The position numbers and the translations under genes were made by a program. This document shows positions 12,203 through 27,200 of a stretch of 64,000 bases of DNA, piece by piece. The notes below the pieces were generated by a model that made no database searches, was not told the DNA's origin, and saw nothing but the letters and a program-made list of their open reading frames with translations. Location of the stretch: NCBI GenBank assembly GCA_007922305.1, contig ML677365.1:13105931-13169930 (forward strand), written 5' to 3'. The first letter of the stretch is position 1, and every line of letters begins with the position of its first letter. The stretch comes from Dermatemys mawii (lineage: Eukaryota; Chordata; Testudines; Dermatemydidae).

Positions 12203-15200
12203 GTAAGACACATTAGCCATTGCTGTAAAACCATTCAGCAGAACAATTTTTATCAGAGACAACCAAAAGTTTACATTGTAAATATACATTTCTACTAACG
12301 TTTACTTTTTTGTTACCTTTTTCAGAAATATAACTTGTTTAGGCTGTTGATTATTATCAGTTAGTAGGCACCCACCTCATAAAATGAATTTAATTTGGAG
12401 TATAGACTCCACTTTTTATTACTGACTGAAATAAAATATACAATATTCCTTTATCACCTGTTAAGTTTTGTTTTGTCTTTTCTATGCTTAATGACAAAAT
12501 ACATCATAGTTGCTTCAACTAATGTACATTTTTTGTCATTTTAAATGTTTTATATCAGTAACCATCATTGCACATTGCTTCTTCCATATACCACTTAATT
12601 TTTGTTCAGAGTTCAAAAGTTTAAAAATGTTATACATGCTCACTTTTTATTTTCAGCCACCCCCCTTTGAATGTATTGGAACAGGCTACTATTAAACAGT
12701 GTGTGGTGGGACCAAATCATGCTGCATTTCTTCTTGAGGTAAATTACTCAAATCTGTTCTCAGAACAAATTTGAAAACCATACGGTTAAACATAATCCTT
12801 TTTAACATTAAATTAATCAGCAACTGAAGACTTGATTTTTCTGTAATTCTGCCTTGCATTTCAATTTTGGATACTTGTTTTTCTTTTTTTTAAAAATAGG
12901 ATGGTAGAATCTGCAGGATTGGCTTTTCAGTTCAGCCAGACAGACTGGAGTTGGGTAAACCTGACAATAATGATGGGTAAGAAGTACTTTTTTTTTGTAC
13001 TCAGCAGATATTTGAAATGGATAAATCTGGATTTTCTTATATATTTGTCCTTTGAAATCTAGCCTCAAAATTTAAAATGAATGCTAATACCATGTAGGAA
13101 ATCTTTAGGTATGCGCCAATGGTTGTGATGATGTAGCTGAGCCGTTCGGTTCTAGCTTGATAGTTATATTTTCTGTTCAAAGAAATGCCATATCTAGTAT
13201 CAAAATGATTATAAAAGTCCAACAGAATCTCTCTAACATAATAAAAAAAAACTTTCTGAAAGGAAGAGACTTGTGTGTTTAAGCCCCATATTGAAACTAC
13301 TCTGACAGTGGTCTCAACATTAACTTTGGCCCAGGTAAGTGCTCTTGATAAGACTGCTTTCAAAATAACTCAAATCTGGGCTTAAAACAATCTTTTTAAT
13401 GCTAAAATAGCAAGTTGTTGCCTCTGGTTTACAGAAATAACATTGACAATTGAAATCTATACATATACCTTAAACATGAAGTTCAGAGGCTACCTGAATG
13501 TAAAGTAATTAGAATAATGTGTTTGCAGTTATTGTATTGAAAAAAGTTCTTTTTTTTGTAAGAAAACAATGGATCACTGACATGACTATCTATTAGGTAT
13601 GCATTCCATATCTCAGTATACACTTTACTATTTTTCAGTTAGATTAGTTTGGAGTATTCCCCAAGGGTGTTGCTTAAGCTGGTATGTTACCAGACTAAGT
13701 CCCTGAGACTTTAGACCTGGGATTCCAGGTTTTGTTCTTAACCCATTTGGGATTGTTTTGTGACTGATTTACCATCTTTTACTTTCAGTTCAAAGTTGAG
13801 CAGTGGCTCAGGGGCAGGAAGGACATCCAGGCCAGGCAGGACTAGTGACTCCCCATGGTTTCTGTCTGGTTCTGAAACTCTGGGCAGACTGGCAAGCAAC
13901 ACCCTTGGGTAAGTTTTGATAGGACTGAGGCTGCAATCTTTTTGCACCATATTTGGGTATGTGTGTATACACATAAATTGTATACAATTTGTATGAAAGA
14001 CGTTTAAATGCAGCAGTTGTTTAGCTAGAGCACAACTAAAAAACTTTGTTTTATTAAATCAGAACTCATCACTCAGAACCAAAGATTTGAAGATATCCTG
14101 TATCCATGATGAAACCAGTTTGGAATATGTACAACCAAAACTAAACTTGTATTGTTGGTTGTGTTGTCCTTTAAGATGTATTAGTGTCTGAATTTTGAGT
14201 CATGACTAATTTTTAGAGGGACACTGACTATGTAAACACCACACTTCTGCTGGAAATCTTTTAGACTACTAGTATTAAAGTAATACTTAAAATTTTTAAA
14301 TGAAAGGGATTACAGAGGGAAAAAAATCATAGTTTATTTTGTGCATTTGGCAACATTTTGTTTGCCCTTTTATGTACCTTACATGGTTTCCCATGTTTGT
14401 GTAGGTCTTTCACACAGTAAGGGGAGATAAACTCCTTTAATAATAACAATTAATAAAAAGAAAAGTGATTGCAAAACCACAAAAATTGAGAGAGGAATTT
14501 GGAGGAATACCACATTAGTTTTAATTATTTCAAATTGACTAGATTTCAAATTGATGTGTGTTCCATTGAAGTCAAATGTGTATATATGTAAATTAGTCTT
14601 CACTATTTAATCATAATAGATTTTCCATTCTGTAACTTTTTAAGACATTTTGAACACTGCCACATTTTGTTAGTGACTGTTTCAGTGGATATGAAATTAT
14701 GTAATCAGATTCCCTGAATATGTGGGAAATTTTGCAGCATGGTTAAACAGAGGAATGGCTTTTAACCAAAGTGGAATTTGTCCCTTACTTATGTCAAAGA
14801 ATAAACAAACTTTAGCTAGTGCTTTGTATGATTAAAAAGAAAGAAATGCAACCCTTTGAAATTTATGTAGAGCACAATATTCCCTCTAATTTTTTCCATC
14901 CACCGTGGAATAAATGTGTGCACCAAGGTATGTGCTTATATGTGTTATCAGTAGAAACAAAAAACCTAGATATAATAGATATTTTTAAAAAGTTACCATA
15001 GGCCATGGTTACACTTACAGCTTTATAGCGCTTTTGGTTATACCCACCTTCAGATACAGCTCCAGGGAAAGCGCTCCAGTGTGTCCACACTGACAGCCAC
15101 AACTGCACTAGCGTGGCCACATTTGCGGCACTTGCAGCAGCATGGGTAGTGGTGCATTATGGGCAACTATCCCAGCATTCAGCTAGCTGCAACGTGCTTT

Positions 15201-18200
15201 TCAAATGAGGGGATGGGGAGGAGTGTGGGGTGTGTGTGTGTGTGTATGTATGCATGCAAAGGGAGAGAGTGAGTGGATTTTTGAAGTGCTGAGAGTGTGT
15301 CAGCAAACTGTCTTTAAAATGCAGATCGTCCTAATTTTCTGCTTCTCACTCACTTGATAAACATTTGCATTGTTGATTTGTCGAGTTACAGATAAGCTCT
15401 GAAAATGTACATCCACATTCCTCCAGCCAAGTTCAAAACAAAGGCAAGAGAGGTCAGTTAGCTTAAATAGCTTAGGGGCGTTTCCAGAGATCACTCAAAG
15501 GGCAGTATTGTTACTACCCATTTACACTGGAGCTAAAGCATGTCACCCAATACGCAACAGCTGTTAATCCTCTGGGAAGGGAGGATTACCCAGGACCGCT
15601 ATAACTGCAGACTTGTAGTGTTCTACGTGCCTTGTCACTCTGGATGGGTAGTAGGTTATAGTGCTCCTGGCGGCTTTATAGTGTTATAAAGTGTCAGCGT
15701 AACCAAGGCCATAGAGATAATTACTCCAACCAGGAGAGGTTAGGCATTTTAGCACTCACTACTCAGAGAAATAAAAATTATGAAATGTATAGATCAGTCA
15801 AAACACTAAAATAGCACACTTTTTGGAAGAATAAAATTTCAGAGCACGTATGTGCATTGCAGAAAGTAACAACAATAATAACACAAGTATATGTTGAAAG
15901 GTGAGTGTTAGAGACTCTGTGTCTGTGTTGGCTGCTGGGGAAAGCCATGCACTGTCACTTTAAGACACTCACAGAAAGCTCTCCTGCACTGTCCTGAGCC
16001 CTGTCATCTCCCCTTCTTTGCGGAGATGGGGTACATAGGGAGGAGGAGAGGGTGAGTGTGTGTGTGAGAGAGAGACCAACTGAGCTGTCTGCTGGGGAAA
16101 TCTCAGAAACAGTGCACTGTCTCTTTCAGAAAGGCACTCAGTCACTCACCATTCAGACCTCAGGCTGCAGCAGCTCCGAGTCCTCCTGAGCTAGGCTGTG
16201 TCCCCTCTGCCCTGCTCTGCAAAGATGGGATACAGGGGTAGGGGAAGGGAGACACCCTGACATCAGCACCCAACTCCCACACTCTGTGCAGCCAGCAGGA
16301 GGGTCTTGGGAGCAGCTGCAGGATGGAGCAATGTGGGTTTGGGGGCAGCACCTGAAGAGATGCTGCCAGCTGTGTGCACTCCGCTGATAAGCTGGGTGGC
16401 ACTTAAATCTGTCCTGCATGGCTGCTCAAGCATGCAGCTTATAGGGAACGCAGTTAGAGAACCTGAGCCTTTTGTGCCAGTTTTATTTTTAAGGCAAGCT
16501 AAAAAATGTCTAGGTCTGTAAATGTGTAGAAACTTGGTTTTGGAACAGTTCTTCTGTAGCTTAAGGCATGCAGCTTCTATCTGGGTTCTAGTGAGCACTA
16601 AATTGAATTTTTATATTATATTCTCAATTGAGCACAGTCAGTGTGCTTGATACTGCTCGATGAACAGGACAACAACCCTAAGGATCTTCAGACCTTACCT
16701 GGAAAAATTCAAAAATGGATAATGAAGGATGCCAAATCATCACAACAAAAGTAAATGTTAACTGCTGTAGTGGATGGGATTATTTACCGTACTACATTGG
16801 TTCTCCAACTTTTTCAAATTATGGAATACATAATTAGAAATCCTCTTATGATCCACCTCCTCTATCTGCTTAAACTGGAGTTAACAAAGTTATAACTGTC
16901 CCACTTTAGCCAGAATAACTGTGTTTGCAGAAACACTGTTTTGTGCAATTGTTTAAAAATGGTTCCTTAGCTAGGGGAAAGTGCAATATAGACAGGACCT
17001 CTAGAAATTAGATGAAGATAAACTTTGTCTAATTCAATACTATCTTACCTCCGGTCCCCTTTCCTCCCAAATATTGCATCTTCTCTATATTTTTATCTCC
17101 CGGAATGTACAACTTTTTATACATATGAGTATCAGATTTCTCCTTGCTGCTTCAAAGCATCTGCTCTTATTTGCCAAGTTATTGCATGGTTGCTTCTGTT
17201 CACTTGTGTTTTTGCTGTCTCTCCAATTTCACTGCCATCAAGAAATTAATGGTTTATGTTTACACCAAAGGAATACACAACAGAGCCTTGTTAAGAGGCT
17301 TCCTATTTTCTGGGATGATGTGTTTCAATTGTGTACTTTTTCTTTATTGTGACAGACCATCTTTAGACCATCAGCAGTCCACTGTGTACAGTTTAACTGT
17401 GGTCTTAGTGCATTGATAGAAATAACTTGACTATTTGAACCAAGTAGACAATATATATGCCTATTATAATTCAGACTAATTCCTTGTATCCTGGAGTGTA
17501 GGACTGCACAAGTGAAGGTGAAAAACAAGATATAGATGTGTCCACACTCAATGTAACTACCACAGCTGACTGTGTCAGCTGATTCGGACTCGTGCTGTGG
17601 GGCTACAAAATTGTAGTTTAGACATCCAGTCCTTTTTTTTTAAATCCAGGAACTGTGTTAGTGTCTAAACTGCTTTCCTAGGCATCTTTTTAGCAGCTGC
17701 TACTTCAGATAGCATATATATTTCTTTTTATCAGTCAGAAGTTTGGTCTTCTATATATTCTCTTCTTGAAACTATGTTAAAGGTGAGGCTGGTCCTTTCT
17801 AACTAGTTCTGTTCATACTGTTGATTAAAGTGTCAGTGATGCTAGATCTGATATCAGTAAGCCTCAGTGTGAAATATGACAGCATTTACATTGGTCAGAA
17901 AAGCTTTTTTTATGAAGGATTGGACAGCTGATTTATCCTCTAAAGCCTGGTCTTATCTAGTGATTAAACTAGGAGACTTTCGGATTCTCAGCATGCTGCG
18001 AGTTACCTAGGTTTACTCCATCTGAAGGAGTTCTTTAAAGTATTAAAAGGTAGCTGTGATCATACCAAATCTAAGACTATGAAAATCATGTCATGGACTG
18101 GGAAATCTGGTCTCTTGTGTGCTTTTACTGTGTACTGTACTGATTTTACAGGAGAGCCCAATATTACTCACATTAGAGATCCTGACCCAAAAGGGAGTTA

Positions 18201-21200
18201 CAGGGGGATTGCAAAGTTATTTTGAGGATATCGTGGTATTGCCACCCTTAATTTTGTATTGCATTCAGAACTTGGGGACTGGAGAGCGGCTACTGTTGCC
18301 CGGCACCCAGCTCTGAAGGCAGTGCCCCGAAGGCAGTAGCACAGAGGTAAATGTGGCAATACCATACTATGCCATCCTTACATCTGTGCTGCTGCAGACG
18401 GTGCCTGTGCCTTCACAGCTGCGATCCTGGCCCACTCTCCAGCTCTGAAGGCAGTGCTGCGGCCAGCAGCAGCACAGAAGTAAGGGTAGCAATACCACAA
18501 CTCTTCTCCCTCCCCCAATAACCTTGCAAACCCTCCCCCCAGAAACCCTCCTTTTTGGGTCAGGACTCCTATAATTACAACACCTGGAAATTTCAGATTA
18601 AAATAGCTGAAATCATGATATTTATGATTTTTAAAATCCCATGACCATAAAATTGACCAAAATGGACCTGAATTTGGTAGGGCCTAGTAAAATGAGAATG
18701 TTCACTCATCCTTCTGAAGTGACAGACTACTCCTGGGGAAATCATGCTCCAAAAAAATAAAAATTCTGTGCACAATATTTTAAAATTCTGCATATTTTAT
18801 TTGTCAAAATAACACTGTCTAGTCATGTCAGTTTCATTTATTTTGGTAACTTATTACAAGGTACCTGTGAACAACTGTCTATTATTATAGATACACACAA
18901 ACTTCCCCCAGGAGTAGAGAGTTAAAGAAATCCTTACGACATCCCAGTTCTTGTTTCTCTCTCTCTTCCCCAAGCCCAGCTGCAAACTGCTCCTCAGCCC
19001 AGACATTTTGACTTCCTTCTCCATCTCCACCACCTCCAAGTCCATACACTCGTACCCCCCTACCCTTCCAGAGCTCAGGGATCCAGAAGCTGAAACAGTA
19101 CGACTTTGGACCCCAGGCCTGTGTGGAGTTTTCTGCACAGCCGCTTCCAGTGGCTTCTATTTGCAAGCTGAAGAGGTGGGCTCTGCCAGGCTGAGTGGCA
19201 GCCAGCAGCTCTGCAATCCCAATTCCGTGAAGAAAAATAGAATTTCTGGGTAGAACATTAATTCTGTGCAAATTCTGCATTGCGCAGTGGTACAGAATTT
19301 CCCCAGGAGTAACTACCAAGTTATAGTAACTATTCCAAATGGAATAGGTTCAGACCGGGTAGCGTCTGCCCCCTGCAGATAGGCTAGAGAAGTAGTTGGA
19401 CAAGCTTGTCTAAGGACATGCCTACACTTACTGGGGATTGATGTGCCGGGGGTTGATTGAACGGATCTAGTGAAGATCTGCTAAATCAACCGCAGATTGC
19501 TCTCCCATTGACTTGGTACTCCAGCGGAATGAGAAATGTAAGCTAAGTCAATGGGAGAGTGTCTTCCGTCAACCCAGCAGAGTGTAGCCACTGCAGTAAG
19601 TTGACCTAAGCTGTGTTATTCACGTAACTGGAGTTGCGTAACTTAGGTCGATTTTACCCCCGAAGTGTAGACAAGACTTTAGCTTCAGGGAAATGACTGA
19701 ATGCTTCAAGGCACACGTCTTTTTAGTAATGGCCTCTTCTATGTAGACAGGTCAGAAGACAGCCTGCTGAGTGTCATGACTGTCTCTGAAGCTCTATTGG
19801 CTGAATGTGGCAACCTCCTCTGATGTGCACTTCTCAGTATGATGATCTGGGGCTTAGGTGTAATACTTTCTTGTTGATGTTGTTGCTTTTAGAAACTCCA
19901 AGATTCATGACTGATATAGAGTCATAAACAATAAGATTTATTACCCCAAAATTCTGATTCTTACCATTTCTTCTGTACAGCCCAAGCTTACACTTTCAGT
20001 TCGTCTGAATTAGCTAGTTTTACTGCTGTTTACATTGTTTATGCTTTATTAGTGTTAGAGATCACTGCTCTGGAGAAATGAACTGAGAATTCAAGCTGAC
20101 AAACTCTTGTCTCTTTTACATGGAGGTGACATGGCTCCGCCTCAGTTGTTCTTTTCTCAACTTGATAGAAATGAAATGTATCCCATTAGATGTCTGATAT
20201 GAAGATTCCAATGAATAAAATCCAATACATTTTGTCCGTTTAAAAACAGCTTAGGAAATGTACAGATCTGTTTAAAATAATAATAAAAATCTAAATCCTT
20301 TAGAAGCCGCTGGAGTTCAGGGGTTGGTGGAAGTGGAGGAGGATCCTCTGGTAGATCATCAGCTGGAGCTCGGGATTCCCGAAGGCAAACCAGAGTTATT
20401 CGCACTGGACGTGATAGAGGATCTGGACTGTTGGGTAGTCAGCCACAGCCAGTGATTCCAGCATCGGTAATTCCAGAGGAACTCATTTCACAGGTAGGTG
20501 AGCTGACAGAACTTCGCCTCTTTTGATAAACCTTTGGAAGCTGCTTGTAGATTGATAGTTGGTGCGATACTATTTGATATTGTGTGTGGTATTTTAATTT
20601 CGTCTTATCTGAAAAACCTGACCTTGTCTACCTGAATTTTTTTATATTTAGATTTATCAAGTTGGTATCAAGGGCACACTAGTGCCTGTTTCCTCATAAT
20701 GGAATGAGTGATGTGAATGGTAGATATGGGGACCTGGTGACTTTTTGGATCTGAGAGTCTGCACATGAGGGAGTTGAAGGCAAGGACCAGAACCTAGAGG
20801 TGGAGATGAGGCATGGCATACATACACAATGTTATAGAGTTGGTAATCTGCAGAAACAGGAGATGTTGCAGGAGGAGAGTTCATGTTCAAGAATGGATGT
20901 CAAGGTTAGAGAGAGTAGAGGCAAATGAGTCTCTGTTAATGAGGGTAAAGGAGATGAGGTCGGCTGGGATTGCTTTATTTGTCCAATAGAAACACTTTGG
21001 TCATAATCCCATGGATCACAAAGCCCTGGGTAACTGTGCTCATGTCCACATTAGAAATTGTAACACTCTGTGTCCAATACAGATGGAAGAAAGTTAGTTT
21101 GTGGCCTTCTGAACCACTGGAATTCTAAGAGCAATTGGGTAAATAGTAAGACTCTGTATTGACAATGAGCCATCAGACTCCCACAGTCATCAGAGACTGT

Positions 21201-24200
21201 CCTGAGCATGCTCTTTGCTTTCCTCAAGGATCAAAGCAGCAGGCAACAGATTGAAAGTGACCTGATTCTTGTAAGTTTTACTGCTGTGTGCAGAGTTAAG
21301 AAGACAGCATTTCATCCACTTACATTCATTTCATATTTGGAAAGCTTTCTTTGCATTAGATCGTTTTAAAAATGAAAGCTTAAATGTTGTTTGTTAGTGA
21401 TTGAGGGAGTTTTACAAGACCTGGTTCAACAAAGAAAAAAGGAAAAGATGCATAAGCAAAAGAGGGTAGACTTTATCTTAAAAAAAAAAAAAAAGCCAGG
21501 AACAGCGTGAGAATTCAGTCTTCAAAAGTCTGTAGGGGAGGGCATAGCAGTCCATGTGTTTGAATGAGACAGAGGCAGGAGAGAACCACTGTTGGCAGAA
21601 AGGAAGAGATTAACAACATTATGGAACCAGTTGCCACTCCATAATTACGGTTGAGTTGTGATTTTCATTTACAGCAGGGATTAAACATCTTTATGTTCAG
21701 AAAAATACAGTATATTCTTTGGGTATAAAATGCATTTTTTGAGAATTTACAAGTAAATCCATTAAGTAGTTGAGTAGTTAAAAAATTAAATTTTAAAATG
21801 TGTCCTTTAAGAAGTCTAGCACCCAGTGACAAGTTTTGTTCTCCATAATGATTTTAGAAACAGAATAATACAGACTAGTTGAGTCATTGAAATCTGGGTA
21901 TACAGGCTGCATTTGAAAAACTTATATATGGTTATTTTTTTTTTCTGTTCATCATAATTGAGTTTCTTCAGACTCTGCTGAAGAATAATCTGCTACAGAG
22001 AGAATTCCATGGAGAACTGGGCTGTCCATAATGATCATCATCTCCCTTTTGTTCTAAGTGGGATGGGTCGTCTTCTAAGCCTCCTGACAGCACAGGGTGA
22101 CGCTCTTATCCAAGAGCATGTTGAGGGTCTCTGAAAGAGAAGACTTTATGTACCGTCGTCTTCCTACAGAAAAACTTTTGGTTAAAAAAATATTTGCCAA
22201 AAACCCATTATTCCTAAATATTCTCTTCCAAAAGCTGTTATACCAGATCTGTTCAACGGAGAAGGTAGCAGGGTGTGGGAGTGTGCAGGAGAAAGGGGAG
22301 AAGTGTGTGCATGTATGTAGGGGAATGCAGTGAGTGCAGAAGGAAGGAGGAACTGAGATGTATACCCTAGCTGCTTTGCACAGCTCGGATGCAAGAAATC
22401 ACCTGTAAACTCTCTCAACTGGTCCGTATGCTCTGACTGCCTTGTGCTGCACCTAAGTGACATAAAGCAGCCAGAGAGACCATAGTGGCAATTTTTGGCC
22501 ATAAAAGTTAATTTCAACCTTAAATCATTAATTTTTTACTTTGTATCTTCAAATCACAGAAATATCACATGAGCACACTTATGTTTCTTGTTTAGTTTTT
22601 AATGTATGAAAATTTCCAATTAAAGAAAGACGTCCCTGTAGCAGAGTGGCAATTCACTCGTGTGGCGCCTCCCGCTGGTCGTCAAGGCAGAAATTAGCTC
22701 CTTTCAGCATCCACAGCACCTTCTGCAGGCTGATGTCCCGCTTGCTGCTGGTCCCATGTCCCTCCCTGGACCCCAATGCCCTCTTCCCTAGGGTGCTGCC
22801 CCTCTGCAGTACCCCCACAGTCTCAGGGTCTCCCCTCCGCGGGGAACCTCTATCCCCTATCCTCACCTTGCCTCAGTCTAGGAAACTGTCAGTCACCACT
22901 TACCCCCATTCACTGGGGCAGACTGCAGTATCATTGCCACTCATCACCGGCAAGGAGGGTTTGGCCTGCTGCCTCTGTAACCATGGGCTGCCCCCTGCAA
23001 TCCCAGTAGCCTTTGTTGGGCTATCTCCTTGGCCTTGCAGCCTGCGAGTTTCCAGGCTGGAGCTCCCCCAGCTCCTCTTGCCTTGCCTCAGCCCTGCTCC
23101 ACTCCAGGTACCCTGTCAAGCTCCCCAGCAGCCAGGCCTGTCTTCCTCTACAGCTAGAGAAGACTCTGACTTTGCACCAAACTCTCAGCCCTCTTATAAG
23201 GGCCAACTGGGCTCTAATTGACCCAGCCACAGCTGTGGCTGTAATACCCAATCAGCCTGGGAGCTGCTTGCCCCTAGCCACAGCCCTTTGTAGGGCTGTT
23301 TTAACCCAATTTTCCTGGAGTGCAGCAGGAATATTCTAGGTGTCTAGAAATATTCTGGGACCCCACTACAGCCCCATAATATTCCTAGACACAAACTTCT
23401 TAAAACAGGATTATGGTTGAATGTACAGCTCAGTAATTTAGGGTAAAGCTATATTATAAGAAATGAATTATCTCCAAAACCAAACATTTTACTTTTGTTT
23501 TCCTGAGATTTCAAAGTTTGTACCTTAATGGTATTAATTTCTTAAATTTATGTGAATGCATAATGAGGGCACCCAGATAACCTTAATGCTGACCCCCTTG
23601 AACCCTAAAGGGAAGAAAAGAGGGACAGGGGAATCTTTCTTTAGAAATTGGTTGAATCCAATCTGGGAGCACAATTTTAAAATGTTCTAATCATGATTCT
23701 GTTGTTATATGGTGTTATAGGGCAGAGTTAAGGTTGTTCCTGTGTCCCAGTTGCACACTTCCATACCTTAAACCCATTTGTTTTTTCAGTTTAGTTGTGA
23801 ATGTTCCTGGCTTAGCACTCTTGGTTATGAGATAATTACATTCCTACTACATTCTCATTTTTTTCTGTATTCCCATTAAGGTGGAGTAAAGGTTGAAAGT
23901 ACACAGTAATTTAGAGTATTATGTATTTTACTCTAAAAATTACTGTAAGTGTAGTTTCAACCCTAAGTCCATATTAATGTGTTCTTTTTTCTGGGAATAT
24001 AGAATGAAATCAAGCAATAATAATGCATAACATCTGTATATAACTGTGCATCTTCGGAAGGCGATATTGTGAGAGGTGAAAAGGCAGCTTTTTTTTAAAA
24101 AAAAGGAAATTGGAAGATCTTGTAGTATTGAGGAAAGTGTGTGGGGCAAATGAATGAAAATGCAGTCTTCGCTCCTGTATACCAAGTTATCTTTCAGCTG

Positions 24201-27200
24201 TATTACTTTTGTTCATTATCTTCTTCACCTTGGCGTTCTTCATTACCGTAAGCAATGTGGCTTTTTGGGACTTGCAAAATCCAAATCCCAAAATCTTGCT
24301 TTTCACTTGAAGACTTGATTTCCATGTACTGGTGAATCAAAATGTTGACCATTGACCTTCATATGCTCTGCTTGGCTTTTTAAGAAATCAGCCCTAGCGC
24401 TCCAACTTTTCATTACTTTAGGAAGTTTTGCTCCTGTAGAGAGAGATCACGCAGAGTAGTGGTTGGTGAATTGGGAATGACAAATAACAAAAACAGTGTT
24501 CTGCATTTTACAGGCACAAGTTGTTTTGCAAGGAAAGTCCAGAAGTGTCATTATACGAGAACTTCAGCGGACAAATCTTGACGTCAATCTTGCTGTAAAT
24601 AATTTGCTGAGCCGGGATGATGAAGATGGAGATGATGGAGATGACACAGCAAGTGAATCATATCTACCTGGAGGTTTGTATATCATACTTATTTTTTCCA
24701 TCTTCAAATACTGTTGAGCTCTCCTATCTCAAAAGGGTTATATGAAAATGCAAACAAGTTCTCAGTTCTCTCTATTTGAACATCAACAATATGCTCTGTG
24801 ATGTGTAAGGTACACAATGAAGATAGTCCTCGCATCCAGGAGATTTCAGTCTAAGATACGGATAATAGGTTGTGCTCGGAAGTCCAGAGAAGGGAATAGC
24901 TTTGATGTTTTAAAAAAACTAACTATTGTCCATACTAATTTTTTGGTAATGCATAAGTGTCTTTTGGATGCTGGTCTTCGTATCATCAGCATTACAAATT
25001 ATGCTATTGTTCAATAAGATGACTGCCATGCAGTTTGCAATAGATGTTAATTCTAATGAAAAAATTAATTCTTCAGATTTTTGAATCTTAGTCTTTTTAT
25101 GTGGTAATGTGAAATTCTAAGATACATTTTTTTTAGAGAAAAATGTGTACAGCTTTCTATTAAGATATTATTTTGTAGAAGAGCTGACTAGGATCTAGCT
25201 TAATAGTCTTTGACAGTTTTATTGAGAACTTCTGTTCTTTAGCTCCAAAATATCCTGATAACTAAATCTTACAGCATTGCTGGAGTGTTGCTGGAGTGCT
25301 GGTTGAGTCTTTTTTCAAATAGTTCCTTTCATATGTAATTGCTTTTAAAAGTCCTTCAGCCTTTTCTTGCATTGACTAATATTCCTGTAATTGGACTTTT
25401 GTTACTGAGTAAACATGCTTGAAAATATATAGTAGCCAAGTCTAATGTTTGTATGTTCTGGCTAGGTGCATAGTATGAAAATCAAACATCTAAACTCTGA
25501 GTGCTTAGTAGTTTTTTCTTTTTGTATGACAGAATGACATTTTAGTACATTTTCTCTAATACATGGGGTTTTCTGCTCATCTGGTTCACCAAGAAGCTCA
25601 TGGCCTTCCTTCATCTCTATCTTGTCTACCATGTGATTGGACAAAAGTGTGTGTTACTGCATTTGCATCTGACAAACTTCTTTATTTTGCTTTAGAATCA
25701 AGAGTCCTTTGGTTGAACCTATAGGCACAGAGAAAGCAAATTAAGGCACTTTTTTGTTCCACCTTTCTCTTTAGTAATTAGTTGCATAATCTGCCAGAGA
25801 TGTAGTTGAGGAAATAAATTCATTTTACTCTTTTCCCAAATTTATTCCAAGTAAATATTCTTACTCCTGAGAAAACAAGGATGCATCAGTCCTGAAATTG
25901 CCTTCAGCTTTGTAGATAAGCACCCTGGGTCACTGTTTAGACTAGAGTTTCTTTACAGCTCAATCCTGTGCTAAATTCACAATTCTCTTGATTTAGTACT
26001 ACTTCAGATTATAGCAGCAAGTTTGCAGGGGCCATCTGACAATCTATGACTTGTAACACATGTCTGCTTGTGAGTACTGTGACTTCAGTTGATGACTCTA
26101 GACTGTCTTGAATCAGTCTAAGATAATTAGTAATGAGCACAATGTCTAAACTTTCAGTAAATGCCTAGAAAACTCTTTTTTTTCCTTCACTTACTTTTTT
26201 TATGTTCCACCCTTTGGAAAGACCGAACCTTTCCAGATAAGACTGCAACTTCCTGACATAAAATTGTAATCTTTCTCATCATCTTACCCTTCACCACCCC
26301 CTGAAAAAATGGATTGATTTTCAACTTTTTGTGGGGAAAGGGATTTGAAATGACAGCAGAAATGGCACTTTTGACACCCTTCAGCTCCAGTCTGGATGAA
26401 GTTAATCCATAATTCCCAGTTCTCAGAGTATGATTTCCCTTTTCTTTCATAAACTACATTCAATTTTTAAAGACTAAAGTTGATAATTAAGCATTGTCAC
26501 CCTTCAAAGAGTGTATAATACAGTCAAGATCTGGGCATGTCAGAAGGCCAACTTACAAATATGAGAACTGTGTGCCTATGGCTCTATTCTTTTGTATCTT
26601 GAATTTTGCTTACAAATTTAGCAGTTCTTCTAGCTCTTCAGAGTCAAGTTAATTGTTAGGATTAGGATAAAGTATAGGCTCCAGGAAAAGTGGTGGACCA
26701 AAATACATTCCTGGCATCTCTTGTGAAAAATAGTGACACTCCTTCAGAAGACTCCATACGAGAGAGAAATTGAATTTTTGATGGTCTAATTTCTCATCAA
26801 ACCGAGTATAAACTCGCCATAAGTCTTCTGAACTGTCATTATTTTCCGAAATTGTTCCTCTCCTCTTGCCTCTGGATATTCTTTTGAACTTACAGTGCTA
26901 TAGGCTTGAAGAGACAAAAAATTACAAGAAAAACCAACATTTACGATCCAGTCTCTCAAGTGATAACTCCAAGTAACTTTTTTATTTAAAGGTGATCCTG
27001 AATAATGTGTGTTGTTTTTTTTTTTTAAAGTAGTGTTTACCTCTTAGTTTTTTATGATGTAGAATGAATGCTTGAAAGTTGTGGTTTTCTGCTTGTTTTT
27101 AAACCTTGGAAAAGCAGGAATATCAGGGCTGGAAGGCTTCTTGAGTTCTTTAGAAGTGCTTTGTTTTAAATTCTGGCCTCATAACCATAAGGATATGGTA

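Larger units (their letters stand above)
13909..20303 (+). other. UBR5: Intron 5 of UBR5
   Basis: 6.4 kb. It holds a nested pair of DNA-transposon derivatives (14880-16448 with 15001-15710 inside), a palindromic miniature element (18061-18685), a TA-flanked miniature element (18730-19309) and a Harbinger-type one (19414-19678). The stretches 13910-14870 and 16450-18060 show no gene. A short fragment at about 17540-17630 (GTGTCCACACTC to TAGTTTAGACATCC) may be another miniature element. The intron ends TCCTTTAG. Confidence 0.85.

Noticed and set aside
18885..19319. 144-codon - strand ORF
   Set aside because: It lies across the TA-flanked miniature element and its right terminus, with no recognisable protein features.
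22646..23221. 191-codon + strand ORF
   Set aside because: It lies entirely within a solo LTR with TGTAG/CTACA ends. It is Ser/Pro/Leu-rich with no domain and overlaps other long frames, as expected for C-rich LTR sequence.
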